From Thozetella sp. PMI_491 (taxonomy: Eukaryota; Ascomycota; Sordariomycetes; Chaetosphaeriales; Chaetosphaeriaceae): a DNA stretch of 64,000 nt. This document shows, one piece after another, positions 36,823 to 50,100 of the stretch. The notes below the pieces were generated by a model. It saw nothing but the letters and a program-made list of their open reading frames with translations, searched no databases and had not been told where the DNA came from. Each line of letters begins with the position of its first letter. The first letter of the stretch is position 1. A program made the position numbers and the translations under genes. The stretch is from NCBI GenBank assembly GCA_021432635.1, contig MU270025.1, positions 1,013,244 to 1,077,243 of the forward strand, read 5' to 3'.

Positions 36823-37979
36823 ATGGATGATCCATCGACAGAAACACGAGATGGAACTTTGATCGGCGTGGAGGTCACCTTGCTAGCATTTGCCACTATC
36901 GCTGTGTCCCTTCGCATCTACACAAGAGCCTATATCGTCAAGAGAATCTGGTATGACGACTGGGCCATCGTGGTTGCCTTGGTAAGACAACCCTTAATTG
37001 CGGTCCATGTTTCCTCTCTGACAAAATTTTACCCAGGGCTTGGCTATCACGATGGGATCCCTTGTACTGTCGAGTAATACCACCTAGCATCAAATTGTGT
37101 TCTCAGATCAGCGAGCTGATTTCTTATAGATGTCAATTTCGGCCTAGGTAGACATGTCTCGACCGTACCTCGTACTAGCTTCCCAACCTATCTCAAGGTA
37201 CAGGCTCCATCTTGTGCGGGTTTGATTAGACCATCATCTTGAAGACTTACATAATACAGTTATTCTGGCTTACAGCGTTATTTTATCACAGCTGCCTGCT
37301 GGTCACCAAGGCAAGCTTCTTGATGCAGTATTACCGGATATTTCCTCTTGAGAAGGTACAGAAAACAGCTATCGTTCTAGGGGTCCTCATTAGTTGCTGG
37401 GGCCTCTCTCAGCTTCTGGTTGTTATTCTTGGCTGTCAGCCAATTCAGGCATTTTGGGATCTCAGCGTTCACGGAAATTGCGTCCCCGCGATCCCGCTCT
37501 GGTACATTAACGCTGGAGGAAATCTCATAACCGACTTGATCATACTAATATTCCCTCTCCCTATCTTGCACAGTCTGAGGCTCCCAATGGTGGACAAGGT
37601 TTCTCTTTTCGGCGTATTTTGCCTTGGCTTTCTGTAGGTGACGTCCCGTTTCAATCGCTCCTTCCCCTCTCAGCCAGCTGTCTCTAACAATTCTCGCTGG
37701 CACAGGACAAGCGCGATCTCCATCGTCCGGATTAAATTCCTCCATCCCGAGGAAGATTTTACATGGTGGAATGTTGATGCCGCTCTATGGCACAGCGCCG
37801 AGCTATGCTGCGCCATTACTTGCTCATGCTTGCCCACATTGCGCAGCTTCTTGACCAAGTTCGTCCCATCTCTGTCGACAGAATATTCCCGCAGGGTCGG
37901 CAAAGAGAGGAACGGGGATGGGTATACTACGGGCGAGGCTGAGCACTCGTATAGGCGTACTACGGGTAGTCATCCGTGA
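36823..37979 (+). CDS. PTH11-like rhodopsin-fold integral membrane protein
   Basis: Five exons (36823-36981, 37037-37073, 37130-37197, 37230-37633, 37706-37979) give 313 residues. Seven hydrophobic segments are seen: VEVTLLAFATIAVSLRIYTR; AIVVALGLAITMGSLVLSS; LFWLTALFYHSCLLVTKASF; TAIVLGVLISCWGLSQLLVV; NAGGNLITDLIILIFPLPIL; GVFCLGFLTSAISIVRI; and AELCCAITCSCLPTLRSF. The DDWAIV motif, FGLGRH, the CQPIQAFWD motif and LPxxxSL are typical of the fungal rhodopsin domain (PTH11-like family), seven-helix plasma-membrane proteins linked to surface or host sensing. The N-terminal CFEM domain of classical PTH11 is absent. The third intron would be only 32 nt (37198-37229), so that junction is less sure. 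Confidence 0.82.
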
Positions 37980-38584
37980 CATCGGCTATTAGTTGACTGC
38001 ATCCAAGTCTTGGCGAAACTACAAAGTGGTGGCACCAGTCAATTACGCGTGTTGATCAACTGCCAAAGAAAAGAGTATAAGATTAATGGCTGTTGCATGG
38101 CATAAGCGTTCTTGAATACATATACTTTGGCTTCCAGTCCCCATCTCGCACTCATATTGAACAACGGCGCTCCGAACTTGGCCAATAGGCGTGGGAGATT
38201 GTCTTGCGCTGTGCGTCATTCGAGCAACTCTTCCATTTGTGTTGGTCAATGGGTTCCTACATTTAGTCCAAGTTGTAAGCAAAATCTCCACCTAAGGCAG
38301 GCCAGCATGGAACAGGCATGGAAAGCTAGCTCCGAGTAGCTTACCACTCTCCCCATGGGTTCTCACAACCTTTGAGCGTTTTTGTTGATTGTCCATGCTG
38401 CATGGAAGACGAAATAGGGCATGGCTGAAGACGTGGGGCTAGCGGAGGTGGTTTGCTTGGCCAACAGCCTCTCCGGCAGTTCCCACAAAAAGCCTTCCCT
38501 ACAATCTTTCGTCCCGCTCCCCGCACCGTCCGTTCTCTCTTGGAGTGCAGCAGACACGCAATACAGCGAGACAATTACAGGACA
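37980..38584. other. Intergenic region before the gasdermin-like candidate
   Basis: About 600 bases with no supported gene. The frame upstream of the chosen start at 38585 is open back to 38453 but looks non-conserved and arginine-rich, so I treat it as leader. Confidence 0.45.
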
Positions 38585-39427
38585 ATGCCGCCAGGCCAAA
38601 CCCCAACATACCACCTAGCCCCTAGGTTCAGCATACTCCCCCCGCCAAAGGGTGAGCTGAACCTAGGGACTATTATCACAGACCTCAAGCTCGCCGAGCC
38701 AGTCAACAGCGACTGCAGGCTGCCAATCCCCGATGACGCCATCTACACGCACAAGAAGGAAGGTTTCACGACCACGCGCGCCAGGCTTAATGGCGGAGAA
38801 TACGGCGTCTGGGCCAAGGTTGTCGGGCTTACCGGCATCGGCGGCGAGCTAAGCTACAACTGGGAACGAAGTGACGAGGACAACTTCAGCTTCAAGCAGT
38901 TGGAGGAGATCTCATTCAACCCCAAGATGGACTATATGCGACTGAGCATGGCAGAGGAAGACGTCAAGGAACACATCGAAGGTACAGGATACAAGCCTGT
39001 CTTCATGATCACAGGGCTCAAGATTGCCCATGGGCCAGCCATCGAGCACAAGATGGGCCGCAAATGGGAGGCCAAGGCCGAGGTAGGCGTCAGCCAGCTT
39101 CCGGTTTCCGTCCCCATCGAGGCAGGGCCGAAGGTATCTCACCGGCGCGAAAAGAACGACTCAGAGGGCTGGGAGAAGTCGGACGATTTTATATACGGAT
39201 TCCGCGTCAAGAAGCTCCAGTACAAGTCGGGGGTTTTAGTGCGCAAGAAAGACGGGAAGCTAGTGGCCGAGACGTATCTCAGCAATGCCACTTTAGTCGA
39301 CAATGACGATGAGGGTGAATTGATCGAGGAAGTAGAGGTTGAAGATGATCTAGGGGAGGAGATCCAGGATATGGGCAAACAGGTGGAAGAGGACGAGACG
39401 ATTTGGGTTGTGCCTAAGGACCTTTGA
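38585..39427 (+). CDS. Fungal small protein, possible gasdermin-like (RCD-1/HET-Q1 type) cell-death effector
   Basis: Intronless, 280 residues from the ATG at 38585 (A at -3). The protein opens with YHLAPRFSILPPP, then LNLGTIITDLK, followed by YTHKKEGFTTTRARL and GVWAKVVGLTGIGGELSYNWE. It continues with KPVFMITGLKIAHGPAIEHK, then a SDDFIYGFRVKKLQYKSGV segment and a strongly acidic tail (about 240-280). This layout is widespread in fungal proteins; from memory it matches the family containing RCD-1 and HET-Q1, pore-forming gasdermin homologues of about 260-280 residues activated by removal of a short C-terminal piece. I could not check this, so the family name is a hypothesis. No protease gene of the kind that activates such proteins was seen beside it. 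It is not an obvious peptide-tailoring enzyme. Confidence 0.6.
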   Translation: MPPGQTPTYHLAPRFSILPPPKGELNLGTIITDLKLAEPVNSDCRLPIPDDAIYTHKKEGFTTTRARLNGGEYGVWAKVVGLTGIGGELSYNWERSDEDNFSFKQLEEISFNPKMDYMRLSMAEEDVKEHIEGTGYKPVFMITGLKIAHGPAIEHKMGRKWEAKAEVGVSQLPVSVPIEAGPKVSHRREKNDSEGWEKSDDFIYGFRVKKLQYKSGVLVRKKDGKLVAETYLSNATLVDNDDEGELIEEVEVEDDLGEEIQDMGKQVEEDETIWVVPKDL

Positions 39428-41111
39428 AGGCATCGGTTCTGTCTTCAACTATGTATTCCATTGTCCACAATGGCTGACAAGGGCATGAGTAGGCAAAATA
39501 AGTAAACGCCTAAGTGTAGAGTCATCCAATGAAATCTAGAAGATGTTTCGGAACTTCTTGGTGAGAAACTCTGCCGTTCTAGCTCGGGTTTAAAGCCCTG
39601 CTCCCAGAAAGGTCGAAAAGCCCAACATATTATCTCCGATTACTACAGACTTGGGTCCTGAAATTTAGGGTCAATACGAACCGAGATGCTTTCGCTGGGT
39701 AAACAAGTTCTGTAGAGCCCTGGAAGAGTAGCATTTTCTGGAAATGCCGTGTCTCAAATTGGCCGAATGTTTTGTGATCCCTGCACAAACCTGGCGGAAT
39801 TTTTACGCTGGGGATATAATACAAATCCAATGGCGCCCTAAAAAAGGAATGTTTTCTCCCTCTCGCCGCCCACTACACACCCATCTATCTACGATGCCAA
39901 GGACTTCCCGACCTGACCTTGTTCTAGTACTCAATTAAGATACAGTCATCCCTAACGACGGATTGGGACAGCACATGTTTAGACTTTGGGAATCCATATT
40001 AGGATACTGTGGCTGGCTCAACTGGTTGAATACAGATTTGGTGTGCTAGTCCGGGGTGTCCTGTCGCGCTGCCCTTAGCGGAAGTCAAGTCGTACCACCA
40101 CGCGACAAAGGTCACGTCGTATCATGACAAGGTGTCACAATGAGAACTACGGCCGCGTTATCGAATAACTCGAGTAGCACTCGCATTTTGGCATATTATG
40201 TCTCTCGCTTTGAGAATACTCCGAGCTAAGTCGTAAATTTGCCGTTATTGAACGGCGAAATCCACGCGCGGTCTAGCTGAACAGGCGAATCCGAGCGATG
40301 GACGCCTTCCCGGGACCCCAGTCAGCATGTTTCTAGCGAACGTTTGAGTGGCAGAACGCCATTATACTGGCTGAGACAAACCGGCATGGCCGTAAGCCCG
40401 GTCTCACATCTCTTCTTCGAGAAGAGTTATTGACAAAGGGGTGGAGTATGCGGCTGGGTCTGCTATGCGGCCTAGGTCTCACCCACGCAGGAGCCTTAAC
40501 ACCGGAGGACGAAGTCGATAAGCCACCGCCCAGGCAAGAGATACAGTGACCCGGACCGCCAAGCATGAAAGCATATTTCCTTTCTAGGGGAACGAGGTGT
40601 TGACTTACGCGGCCCCTATCTTCCACCTGCGTTTCCACCTTGATCGAGCCACCCCCAGTCTCGGCTACCCTACCCAAGAAAAAGGATGAGCTTTTGCGGC
40701 GCCAATTCGGGGCGGGAGGGCTATTATGGTTACTTTTTGGTTTCTAGTTCTTATCAAAGACCCGGGAAGCCATGTGGCAGCTTTGTGCCGAAAGTCACGT
40801 TACGGTGGAATCACCAAAGGCGCAGCTGAAGCATTCACTTCTTGGCTGCTCAGACGCGAGGTGAACCCCGATGCATCACTAGCTGGATGGAATACCCACT
40901 AGAGGCGTTCGGACTCCTTGAGCTCCTTGCGCTTGGCACACGAATCTTAATCATTACTGTTGTTTCCGTGCAGCCATGGCTTCGCAGCTCACTTATATAC
41001 CCCAGTACACATGCTGTTCGTGGGTTATGTGGTAAATGCCCTATTCCCCAACTCATCGGATTGCTCTTTGACTCTAACTCCAACTCTCTATCACCACTAC
41101 CCATTAACACC
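39428..41111. promoter_or_regulatory. 1.7 kb upstream region of the NRPS gene
   Basis: No supported gene. The NRPS frame is open for 90 codons before the chosen ATG, but that part shows no condensation-domain similarity and is treated as leader. The region should contain the NRPS promoter. I found no certain regulator site by eye. Confidence 0.45.
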
Positions 41112-44100
41112 ATGATTAATGCTCAGATGATTACCGGCACCAACGGTATGGATGCATGCACCTTTCCAACCCTCACTGACGGGCGGGTTTTCGACTCGGA
41201 GGTTTCAATGCCTCCAAGGAAAGCCCATGTCGATCTAGGTGATCTCAGTGACACCTATATTCTGCGTTCTTTCGCATATAAACATCGAATCAGCCTATCT
41301 ACTCTATTCTCTGCCACCTGGGCTATCGTCCTCGGCCGGTACCTCGGCATCGACAATGTTTCCTTCGCGGTTCTTACGTCCGCTGAAGAGGAGCATAACG
41401 GCGGCGTCTGCCGTGCTGAACTCAACCATGGTTATATAGTTCGCGACGTACTCCGAAAGCTCGATTATACCATGAGTGAAAGCTTTGAAGCATATCGACG
41501 GAGTCGAGTGTCCGTCCTGAATTCCGCCAGTAACTCGGCGGTGCTCTACCGGGCCGCAGATGGCAGCCCCCTCTCCGCCGCTTCCATGGAGCATGTCACT
41601 ACGCGGAACAAGTTTGTCGCCGTGTTTATCACAGAAGCCGAGCCCAAAGTCTCCATATGCCTCCATTACTCTACGGCTCTCATCGCTGAGAACCAAGCGA
41701 TCTACCTCACGTATTCATTCAGCCAGGCCCTCTCCGAGCTGGTCCGGAGGCCAGAAGCACAGCTGAGCCAAATCAACTTGCTTAGCACGCCCCATCTGTC
41801 TCAGATTTGGAGATGGAACGAAGGTTTCCCCCATTACTCACAGGCCCTCTTGCACAACCTCGTCGACGGGCAAGCCGCCACTTGTCCCGAAGCACAGGCC
41901 ATCGCCGCGCACGATGGCAACCTCACTTACGCCAAGGTGAAAGAGTACTCAGATCGGTTGGCACACCATCTAGTTGCTCTAGGAGTGGGCCCAGGCGCCA
42001 TTGTTCCTTTCTGCTTCGAGAAGTCCGCCTGGGTGGTTGTGGCCCAGCTGGCTGTCTCCAAGGCCGGTGGCGCGATGTTGGCTATCGACCCCAAGCAGCC
42101 CAAGCTACGCACAGCGGAGATTCTGAGCCGCGTGGGAGCTACGGCGATGCTCACCTCACGACAGAACAGATGGCTATGGGAGGATAAGATCCAGAACATC
42201 TTTGTTCTAGATGCGAGTAGCATCGGGGAGCTGCCGCTAACACAAGCGCCTCCCCCCTCGTCCGTCAGCCCTAGCGATATGCTGTATCTCGTCTTTACCT
42301 CTGGATCGACGGGGAAACCCAAGGGCTGCGTGATCGAGCACCGCAATTTCTGCTCAGCGATCAAGTCACAGGCTGACTCAGTCGAGATTACCAGCTCGAC
42401 CCGTTTGCTGCAGAATACCCCCTACACTTTCGATGTGAGCATGTTCGAGATATACGCCACTCTTATTTCAGGAGGATGTCTTTGCATCCCTAGCGACGAC
42501 GAATTCAAGAGCGGAATTTCGGCGGTTATCGGCCAATACAGAATCTCGTCCACCTTTATGACACCCTCTCTGAGTCGCCTCGCTGAACCCACCGACGTCC
42601 CTACGCTTAAGACGCTCATACTGGGAGGAGAGGCACTGACCGGTGCCGAAACCAAGAAATGGGCGGACCACCTACGCCTCGTTAATGGCTATGGGCCGAC
42701 CGAGTGCTCCGTCGCCGCGTGCATGAATATGAGCATTGACTCATCTACGGACCCTGCCAATGTCGGGCGCCCCCTTGATTGCTGCACAACCTGGGTGGTA
42801 GATGCCAACGACCACAATCAGCTAGTGCCAGTCGGAGCAGTGGGCGAACTCCTAATTCAGGGTCCTATTGTGGCTCGCGGCTACTTCAATGACGAAGAGA
42901 AGACCAGTGAGGCCTTCATCCGGAATCCCACGTTTTTACATGGGAATTACCTGGCGTCATACCGTCTATACAAGACTGGAGACTTGGTGCGGTACAATTC
43001 GGATGGTACAATTCACTTCGTTGGCCGCAAGGACACACAAGTCAAGGTTCGCGGCCAGCGCATCGAGCTATCCGAGATAGACCATCATCTGGCCACCGAC
43101 CCCGCGATCCGCAATGCTGTAGTTCTTCTTCCCAAAACTGGATCTTGCAGTGGCAGCCTAGTCGCCATCATTGAACTCGCTGCTTACGAGGCACCATCTG
43201 GTGAAGACCAGACGAGCAACGATGTCGTCCTCCTACCACCAAAGTTTCGTTCGCGCGCCAGGATTATTGTCGACGGGATCAAAGAACGCCTCGCTGCCCG
43301 GGTCCCCATCTATATGATTCCCACCTTCTTCGCCATACTACACTGTACCCCCGTGACCTCGTCTGGCAAGACTAACCGCAAGCTTCTCACCTCGTGGCTT
43401 GAAAATATTAGCGCCGATTCATTTGCCGAGATTGCTGGCATCGACAGTTCTAAGTCCGTGGAACATCCCTCCTCCAGCACAGAACGTCAGATCCAGGAGG
43501 TGTGGGCGGATGTGCTCCGCTTACCTTTATCTGAAGTTGCTGCCAACCGTTCGTTCATCTCCCTCGGAGGTGATTCTATCACAGCCATTCAGGCAAATAT
43601 TCGATGCCGTGCGCGGGGTATCTCTGTCGCAATGCCTCATATACTTCAGAGCACATCTCTAAAGGAAGTCGCGCGATTGGCAGAAGTTGAGACTATACAA
43701 GAGACCCCTACTGAGGTCACGCTTCCTATAACAAGAAAGGTTCCATTACAAGGCTATAACCTCTCCAAATCGGGTCTATCAGCTAAGGATACCCTTGAAA
43801 GCACTGTTGAGGATGTATTTGGTACCTCGCCCATGCAGCAGGACATCCTGCTAGCCCAAGCACGTAACCCCCAGACATACCAGATTCGCCAGATCTTCCG
43901 CGGCTGTCTCACCAACGGCTGTGCCCTTGACATCGATCAACTTCGCAAAGCTTGGGATATACTAGTTGAGTGCCATGCCGGGCTCCGCACTGTTATTGTT
44001 CATGATGCTGCTGAGGATGGAAGCCCCTACCAGGTTGTCCTCACCCCCGAGGCTGCTCGTTCATGCTCCTGGGAGACAAGTCACCTGGTCTATCCCCAGA

Positions 44101-47100
44101 ACTCTACAGCCACTGACGAGGATGTCATCGAATTCCTCAAATCCCAAGAGCGACAAGTTCCTAGAGTCGGGCCTCAAGTTGCGCTCAGCGTGTGCACTCT
44201 TCCTGCAAGCCTCGACGGAAAGCTGGCCCCGTTTTTCTACTGCATGATTGAGATAAACCACGCGCTGATCGACGGCGGGGCCTATGTCACCCTCCTAAAC
44301 AACCTAGCCGCAGCATACGATGGCATCCTCGCCAAGGCCAATGGCCCGTGCTACCGCGATGTGCTTGATTGCATCGAGGCCAAGCCAGAGGCTGAGGTTA
44401 TGACCTACTGGCAGGAACACCTGGCTGGCTCGCAACCTTGCATTGTTCCGACATACGGTGGACAACCTAGCAGTGCTCCAGAGGCCTGCGTTGTCAATGT
44501 GGACTTCCAGAAGGGTTCCGAGCTCCTTGCTTTCTGCCGTGAGCACAACTTCACTGTGGCCAACGTTCTTCAGACTGCATGGTCGCTTGTGCTTCGCACC
44601 CTTACCAGTAGCGACGATGTCATTTTCGGCTATATCACCTCCGGCCGTGACATCCCGGTCCAAGATATCGACAAGCTGATCGGGATCTGTAGCAATCTTA
44701 CTGTCGTCCGCCTACAGATGGACGACAAGAGGACCCTGCGGGAGCTCGCACAATCCTTGCAGAGACAGTACTTCAGCAGCTTAGAGTACCAGCACTTGTC
44801 GCTTGCCCGTCTACAAAGCGCAATGAGCATGGCTGGCATGCCCCTATTCAACACCATCATGTCGCTGCAGCACAGTATCGAGGACAGCATCCTCCAGGAT
44901 GCCTCTATTCACTTTACCCACATGGGTGACTCCGATCCTACTGACTTCGATCTCGCTGTCAGCGCCAGCATAGGTAAAGACAAATTGAGCGTCCGGCTTG
45001 GCTACTGTACAAACGTCATCTCGGCAGGCGAGGTGACCAGCATTGCCAATATGTTTAGCACCGCCATCTCCGCCGTCATTACCAGCGCTGAGTCAACGGC
45101 GCAAGAAGTTAGGCTCTTCAGCGAGCGCGATAGCTGCAAGATCTGGGAGTGGAACCGTGAGGAGCCTCTCGCGCTCGAGGGGCTTGTCCACGAGCAGATT
45201 CACCGGGTTGCATGCCGACAGCCTTATGCTGCCGCCATTGCCTCCTGGGACGGCGACTTTACGTTCGGCGATATCGATGATCTCTCGACGCGTCTCTCTC
45301 ACCACCTAATAGCTGCCGGGATCAAGCCTGGTATGAAGGTGCCTTTCTGCTACCACAAATCTGCCTGGGCGACGATCACAGCCATCGCCATTATGAAGGC
45401 TGGTGCCGCCTTCATCGGCACGAGTCCATTAGACCCAATTCCTCGTCTTCGATCGATAATCGACGACGCTGAGGCCAAGTTCGTTGCTGTTCCTTCTCAG
45501 CATGCCGATATCTTCAAGAGCTTTGTCGATAACGTCATCGTCGTCGATCCGGCCTATATTGCTGCCCTTCCCGTGCCCAGCAGGCCACTACCGAAGGTCA
45601 CGTCAAACGACCTTGCTTACCTATCCTTCACGTCTGGATCTACCGGAAAGCCAAAAGGTATCAAAGTGCAGCACGGCTCTCTGCTTACATTCTGTTTCTC
45701 CTTTTCCGCCAAAGTTGACTTCGGTCCACATACTCGCATGCTACAGTTCGCCGCCTACGCATTCGATGCCCACATAGCAGAAACGATAACTGTGCTCATT
45801 GCTGGCGGATGCTTCTGCGTGCCGACAGACGAACAGCGTACGAAAGAGCTAGCAGCGAGCATCTCCCGCATGAACATCAACTGCACCCTCTTGACGCCAC
45901 AGGTATCCAAACTAGTGAGGCCGGAGCTTGTCCCATCTCTGGAGATGATCATTCTAGGTGGGGAGGCAGCCAATATCGAGTGCATTCGGCCGTGGCTCGG
46001 TGTCGCGAGGGTCCATATTGCCTACGGTCCAACCGAGACGACTGTCTGCGCCGCGGTCTCTGAGCCGCTCACGGAAGGCAGCGATCCTCTCAACCTCGGC
46101 TACGCTTGCGGCTGCCGCTTGTGGATTGTTGAGGCCGACAATCCGAACCGTCTCGTTCCCATCGGTGCAGTCGGTGAACTCCTTGTCGAAGGTCGTCTTG
46201 TTGCCGAGGGTTATGCAAACCGGCCCGACCTAACAAGAGAGGCTTTTATCGAGAATCCCGATTTCATAGCCTGCATCATGTCTCCTGGTGATCCTGCCCG
46301 CCGCTTCTACCGATCCGGGGATCTCTGTCGTTATAACCACGACGGAAGTATCAATTTCCTTGGCCGCAAGGACGCGCAGGTAAAGGTCCGAGGCCTCCGC
46401 ATTGAACCTGGCGAGATCGAGCAAATAATAGTCAACGTATTGGCCAACGAGATCATCAATCACGTTAGTGTCGATGCCGTTGAGCTGCCGAAGACTGGAC
46501 GAGCTCTTGTTGCATTTCTCAACATGGTTGGCACTGAAGCCGAAGATCTCTTCCCACCATTACCTCCAGAGTTGAGTGGAAGGCTGGCCAAGATACAAAA
46601 TGTCCTTGGTGAATATCTCCCCAGCTATATGGTGCCCTTCCTGTTTGTCCCCATAGGCTATGTTCCCATGGGTGTCACCGGCAAGGTGGACAGAAAGATG
46701 CTGCGAAAATCCCTTGTTGAACTACCATATCAGCAACTGGCTGTCTACTCGTTCGCAGATGAGCCGAAAGTGGCTCCAACCAGCCTAGTCGGCTGTAAGC
46801 TCCAGTCTCTCTGGGCACAGGTTCTCAAACGCGAGTTAACCTCTGTCGGGATCCACGACAACTTTTTTCGACTCGGAGGTGACTCCATTTCCGCCATGCA
46901 CCTCGCCGCCGCTATGCGAAAGGAAGGGCTCTCCCTCCCTATGGCTGATATTTTTAGCCATCCGATCCTCAAGGAAATGGAATCGTTCGTCCAATTCGTG
47001 GATGAAAGCTTAGCCCCAGGCGATGTGAAGCCATTTTCACTTCTTTCAGATGGTACCAACATCCCACAGCTAGTGAGGGTCGCTGCCACGGCCTGCGGAG

Positions 47101-50100
47101 TGCTCCCCGATGATGTCGAGGATATATACCCATGCACTCCCCTGCAAGAAGGCATCGTCGCGATCACGTCCCGTCTTCCCGGCGCATACGTCATGCGGAA
47201 TGCATTTGAGCTGACCAAGGATATCGATCTTACCCGCTTTCAAGATGCTTGGCAGCGGACAGTCGACGTGAATGCCATTCACCGCACTCGAATTGTTCTC
47301 ACCGACGCTTTGGAGTCGGTTCAGGTGGTCCTTAACCCTCGCCCAATCCAATGGCATGTGGTGGATTCCTGCATTGACAACTTTCTCGTTGAAGACAAGG
47401 ATATTATAACAGCGTACGGAAATCCCCTTAGTCGCTATGCCATTGTGAAGGATTCCGGCAAAGTCTACTTTGTCTGGTCGGTTCACCACGCTACTTACGA
47501 TGGCTGGAGTCTGCCTCACCTCCTCCAAATGGTCCAGCGCGTCTACCACAGCGAAACCAGCTCCCCGATGGCCGGTCTTCAGTTCAATAAGTTCGTTCAA
47601 TTCCTCAAAGCTCATAACGATGAAGTCGCCGCAGCCTTTTGGAAGAACCAGTTGAAGGGTGAGGAGCCTGCCAGCTTCCCTCGCCTACCGAATACAACCT
47701 ACCAGCCTCGGGCAAATGCGTTGCTCAAACGCAACGTCAAGTTTTCAAGGCGTCTAGATTCACCCAACATCACTATCTCGACCGTTATCAAGGCCGCTTG
47801 GTCGCTACTGCTAGCAAGATACCTCGACAACGCCGACGACGTGCTCTTCGGCCAGACCCTCTCGGGGCGCAGCGTGCCGCTCGCAGGCATTGAGGAGATG
47901 CAGGGACCTTCTATCGCAACCATCCCAGTCAAAGTTCATATCAACCGCGAGACTTATGTGGGCGAATTTCTGGAAGCCATTCAACGTCAGGCTACAGAGA
48001 TGATCCCTTACGAACAGTATGGCCTGCGCAACATTCGCGCCGTCAGTGACGCGGCTTCTGTTGACATCAAGAACTTGCTTATCGTACAAATTGCGACAAA
48101 CTCTGATAATACTGTCGAGCTCCTGGGCATGAAACCTCTCAAAAACACTCAACTAGATTTCGACACTTACGCCCTGGTCATGGAGACGACAGTTCTTGAA
48201 GATGACGCTGGTGTCCTATTCCATCTCGCCTACGACAACCATGTGCTGCCCGAGGAGCACGCCATCCGTCTAGCCAGCCATTTTGAGCACATCATCCAGC
48301 AACTTTTGGCTGTACCTGATGTTACGCTAGACACAGTCAATCTGTTCTCAGAGGAAGACGCACGCCAAATCTACCAGTGGAACCAGGACGCGTGGGAGTT
48401 CGAGTCTGGTTGTATTCACGCGGAAATTGAGCGTCAGGCCACTCTCACACCGGATCGGATTGCCATCGACTCGTGGGATGGGCTATTTACATACGCTGAG
48501 GTTGACAATCTTGCCTCTCGTTTGGCCCGATGTCTTTCCTCTGAGTTTGGGGTAGGCCCTGAGATACTGGTTCCAATGTGCTTCGACAAATCTGCATGGA
48601 CCGTTATCGTTATGCTAGCCAACCTCAAAGCCGGCGGCGGTTGCGTCATGCTGAACCCCGACCATCCCGTAGCTCGTCTCGGGGATATTATTGAGCAGAC
48701 AGCTAGCAAGGTAGTTCTGACCGCTCCCCAGCATCGCCATCTGTTCGACGCGATGCAGGAGCATATTGTCACGATCGACAAGGACTTCATTATGTCGCTT
48801 CCAGAGACCTATCTATCTGGTGTTGAGGTTATGCCCGACAACGCAGCTGTCGTTGTGTTTACCTCTGGCTCCAGCGGCAGGCCCAAAGGCATTGTACTTG
48901 AGCACAGGTCCATCGTCACGGTCTCGGCTCAACACTGCCGGTCGCTTGGCTTCTGCCCTGGCATGCGTGCGCTCCAGTTTTCTCACTTCGCCTTTGATAT
49001 GAGCAACGCCGAAATCTTCTGTGTCCTCATGCATGGCGGCACAATCTGCGTTGCTACCGAACACGATCGTGTCAACAACCTGGCCCGTGTCGTAGATCAG
49101 ATGACCATCGACTGGCTGCTGCTCACTCCCACCGTGGCCAGGCTCCTGAACCCCGTGGAACTACCAAGCCTTCAAACTCTTGTTCTCATCGGGGAAGCGG
49201 TCGACCAATCATGCGTTGACCTCTGGAGTCCGCATGTCAAGCTCATTAATTCCTACGGCCCAGCGGAGTGCACGATGTGGACTTCACACGCGGTCTCCGC
49301 CCCAGGTATTGCCCCTGCTAACATCGGCCGCGGTTTCGGCGCTCGCCTATGGATCACAGAGAAAGACGACTCTAACACGCTTGCGCCAATTGGATGTATT
49401 GGTGAGCTTCTGATCGAAGGGCCTATCGTGGCCAGAGGCTACCTCAACCAGCCCGAGCAGGCTGCTGCGGCGTTCATTGAGAGTCCCTCCTGGCTTAAAA
49501 GACTTGGGCATGTAGGGGAAACTCGCGTCTACAAGACTGGTGACTTGGTAAAGTATCTCCCGGATGGTAAAATTCTCTTCCTAGGCCGCAAGGACTCGCA
49601 GGTAAAACTTCACGGCCAGCGCCTCGAGCTCGGAGAGATCGAGCGTAATCTCTGCACTCTTGACGAGGTCGAGACTGCCATGGTTATCCTACCTAATGCT
49701 GGGCCATGCAAAGGCCGCCTAACTGCCGTCATTGCCTTCAGGGAATTTGAGTTGCCATTAAGCGAGAGTGCTAGCATCACGTTTGTTAGGAAAGAGCACA
49801 ACTCTCGTGTTGCCAAGCTTCTCAGCCAGATCACCAGCAAGGTCTCGGAGAAATTGCCACCATACATGATCCCTACTCTCTGGGCAGTGCTAGACAGCAT
49901 TCCGGTCACGCCCTCACGCAAAATTAGCCGCAAAAAGGTGGAGATACATATCAGCAGTATGAGCCAGGAGAGCTACCTAGATCTCATCCAGTGTTTGGGT
50001 ACTGACAGCGAGCTGCCTACTACCGAGATGGAGTGCAAGATCAACGAGGCATGGTGCAACATCCTCAAGCTCACTCCTGGTCAAGTCGGCATCACTCGAT

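Noticed and set aside
36404-36862. 152-codon open frame overlapping the PTH11-like start
   Set aside because: A different frame from the seven-helix protein, with no conserved features.
40842-41111. Extra 90 codons at the 5' end of the NRPS frame
   Set aside because: No similarity to NRPS N-termini, while the ATG at 41112 has a good context and lies just before the conserved part.
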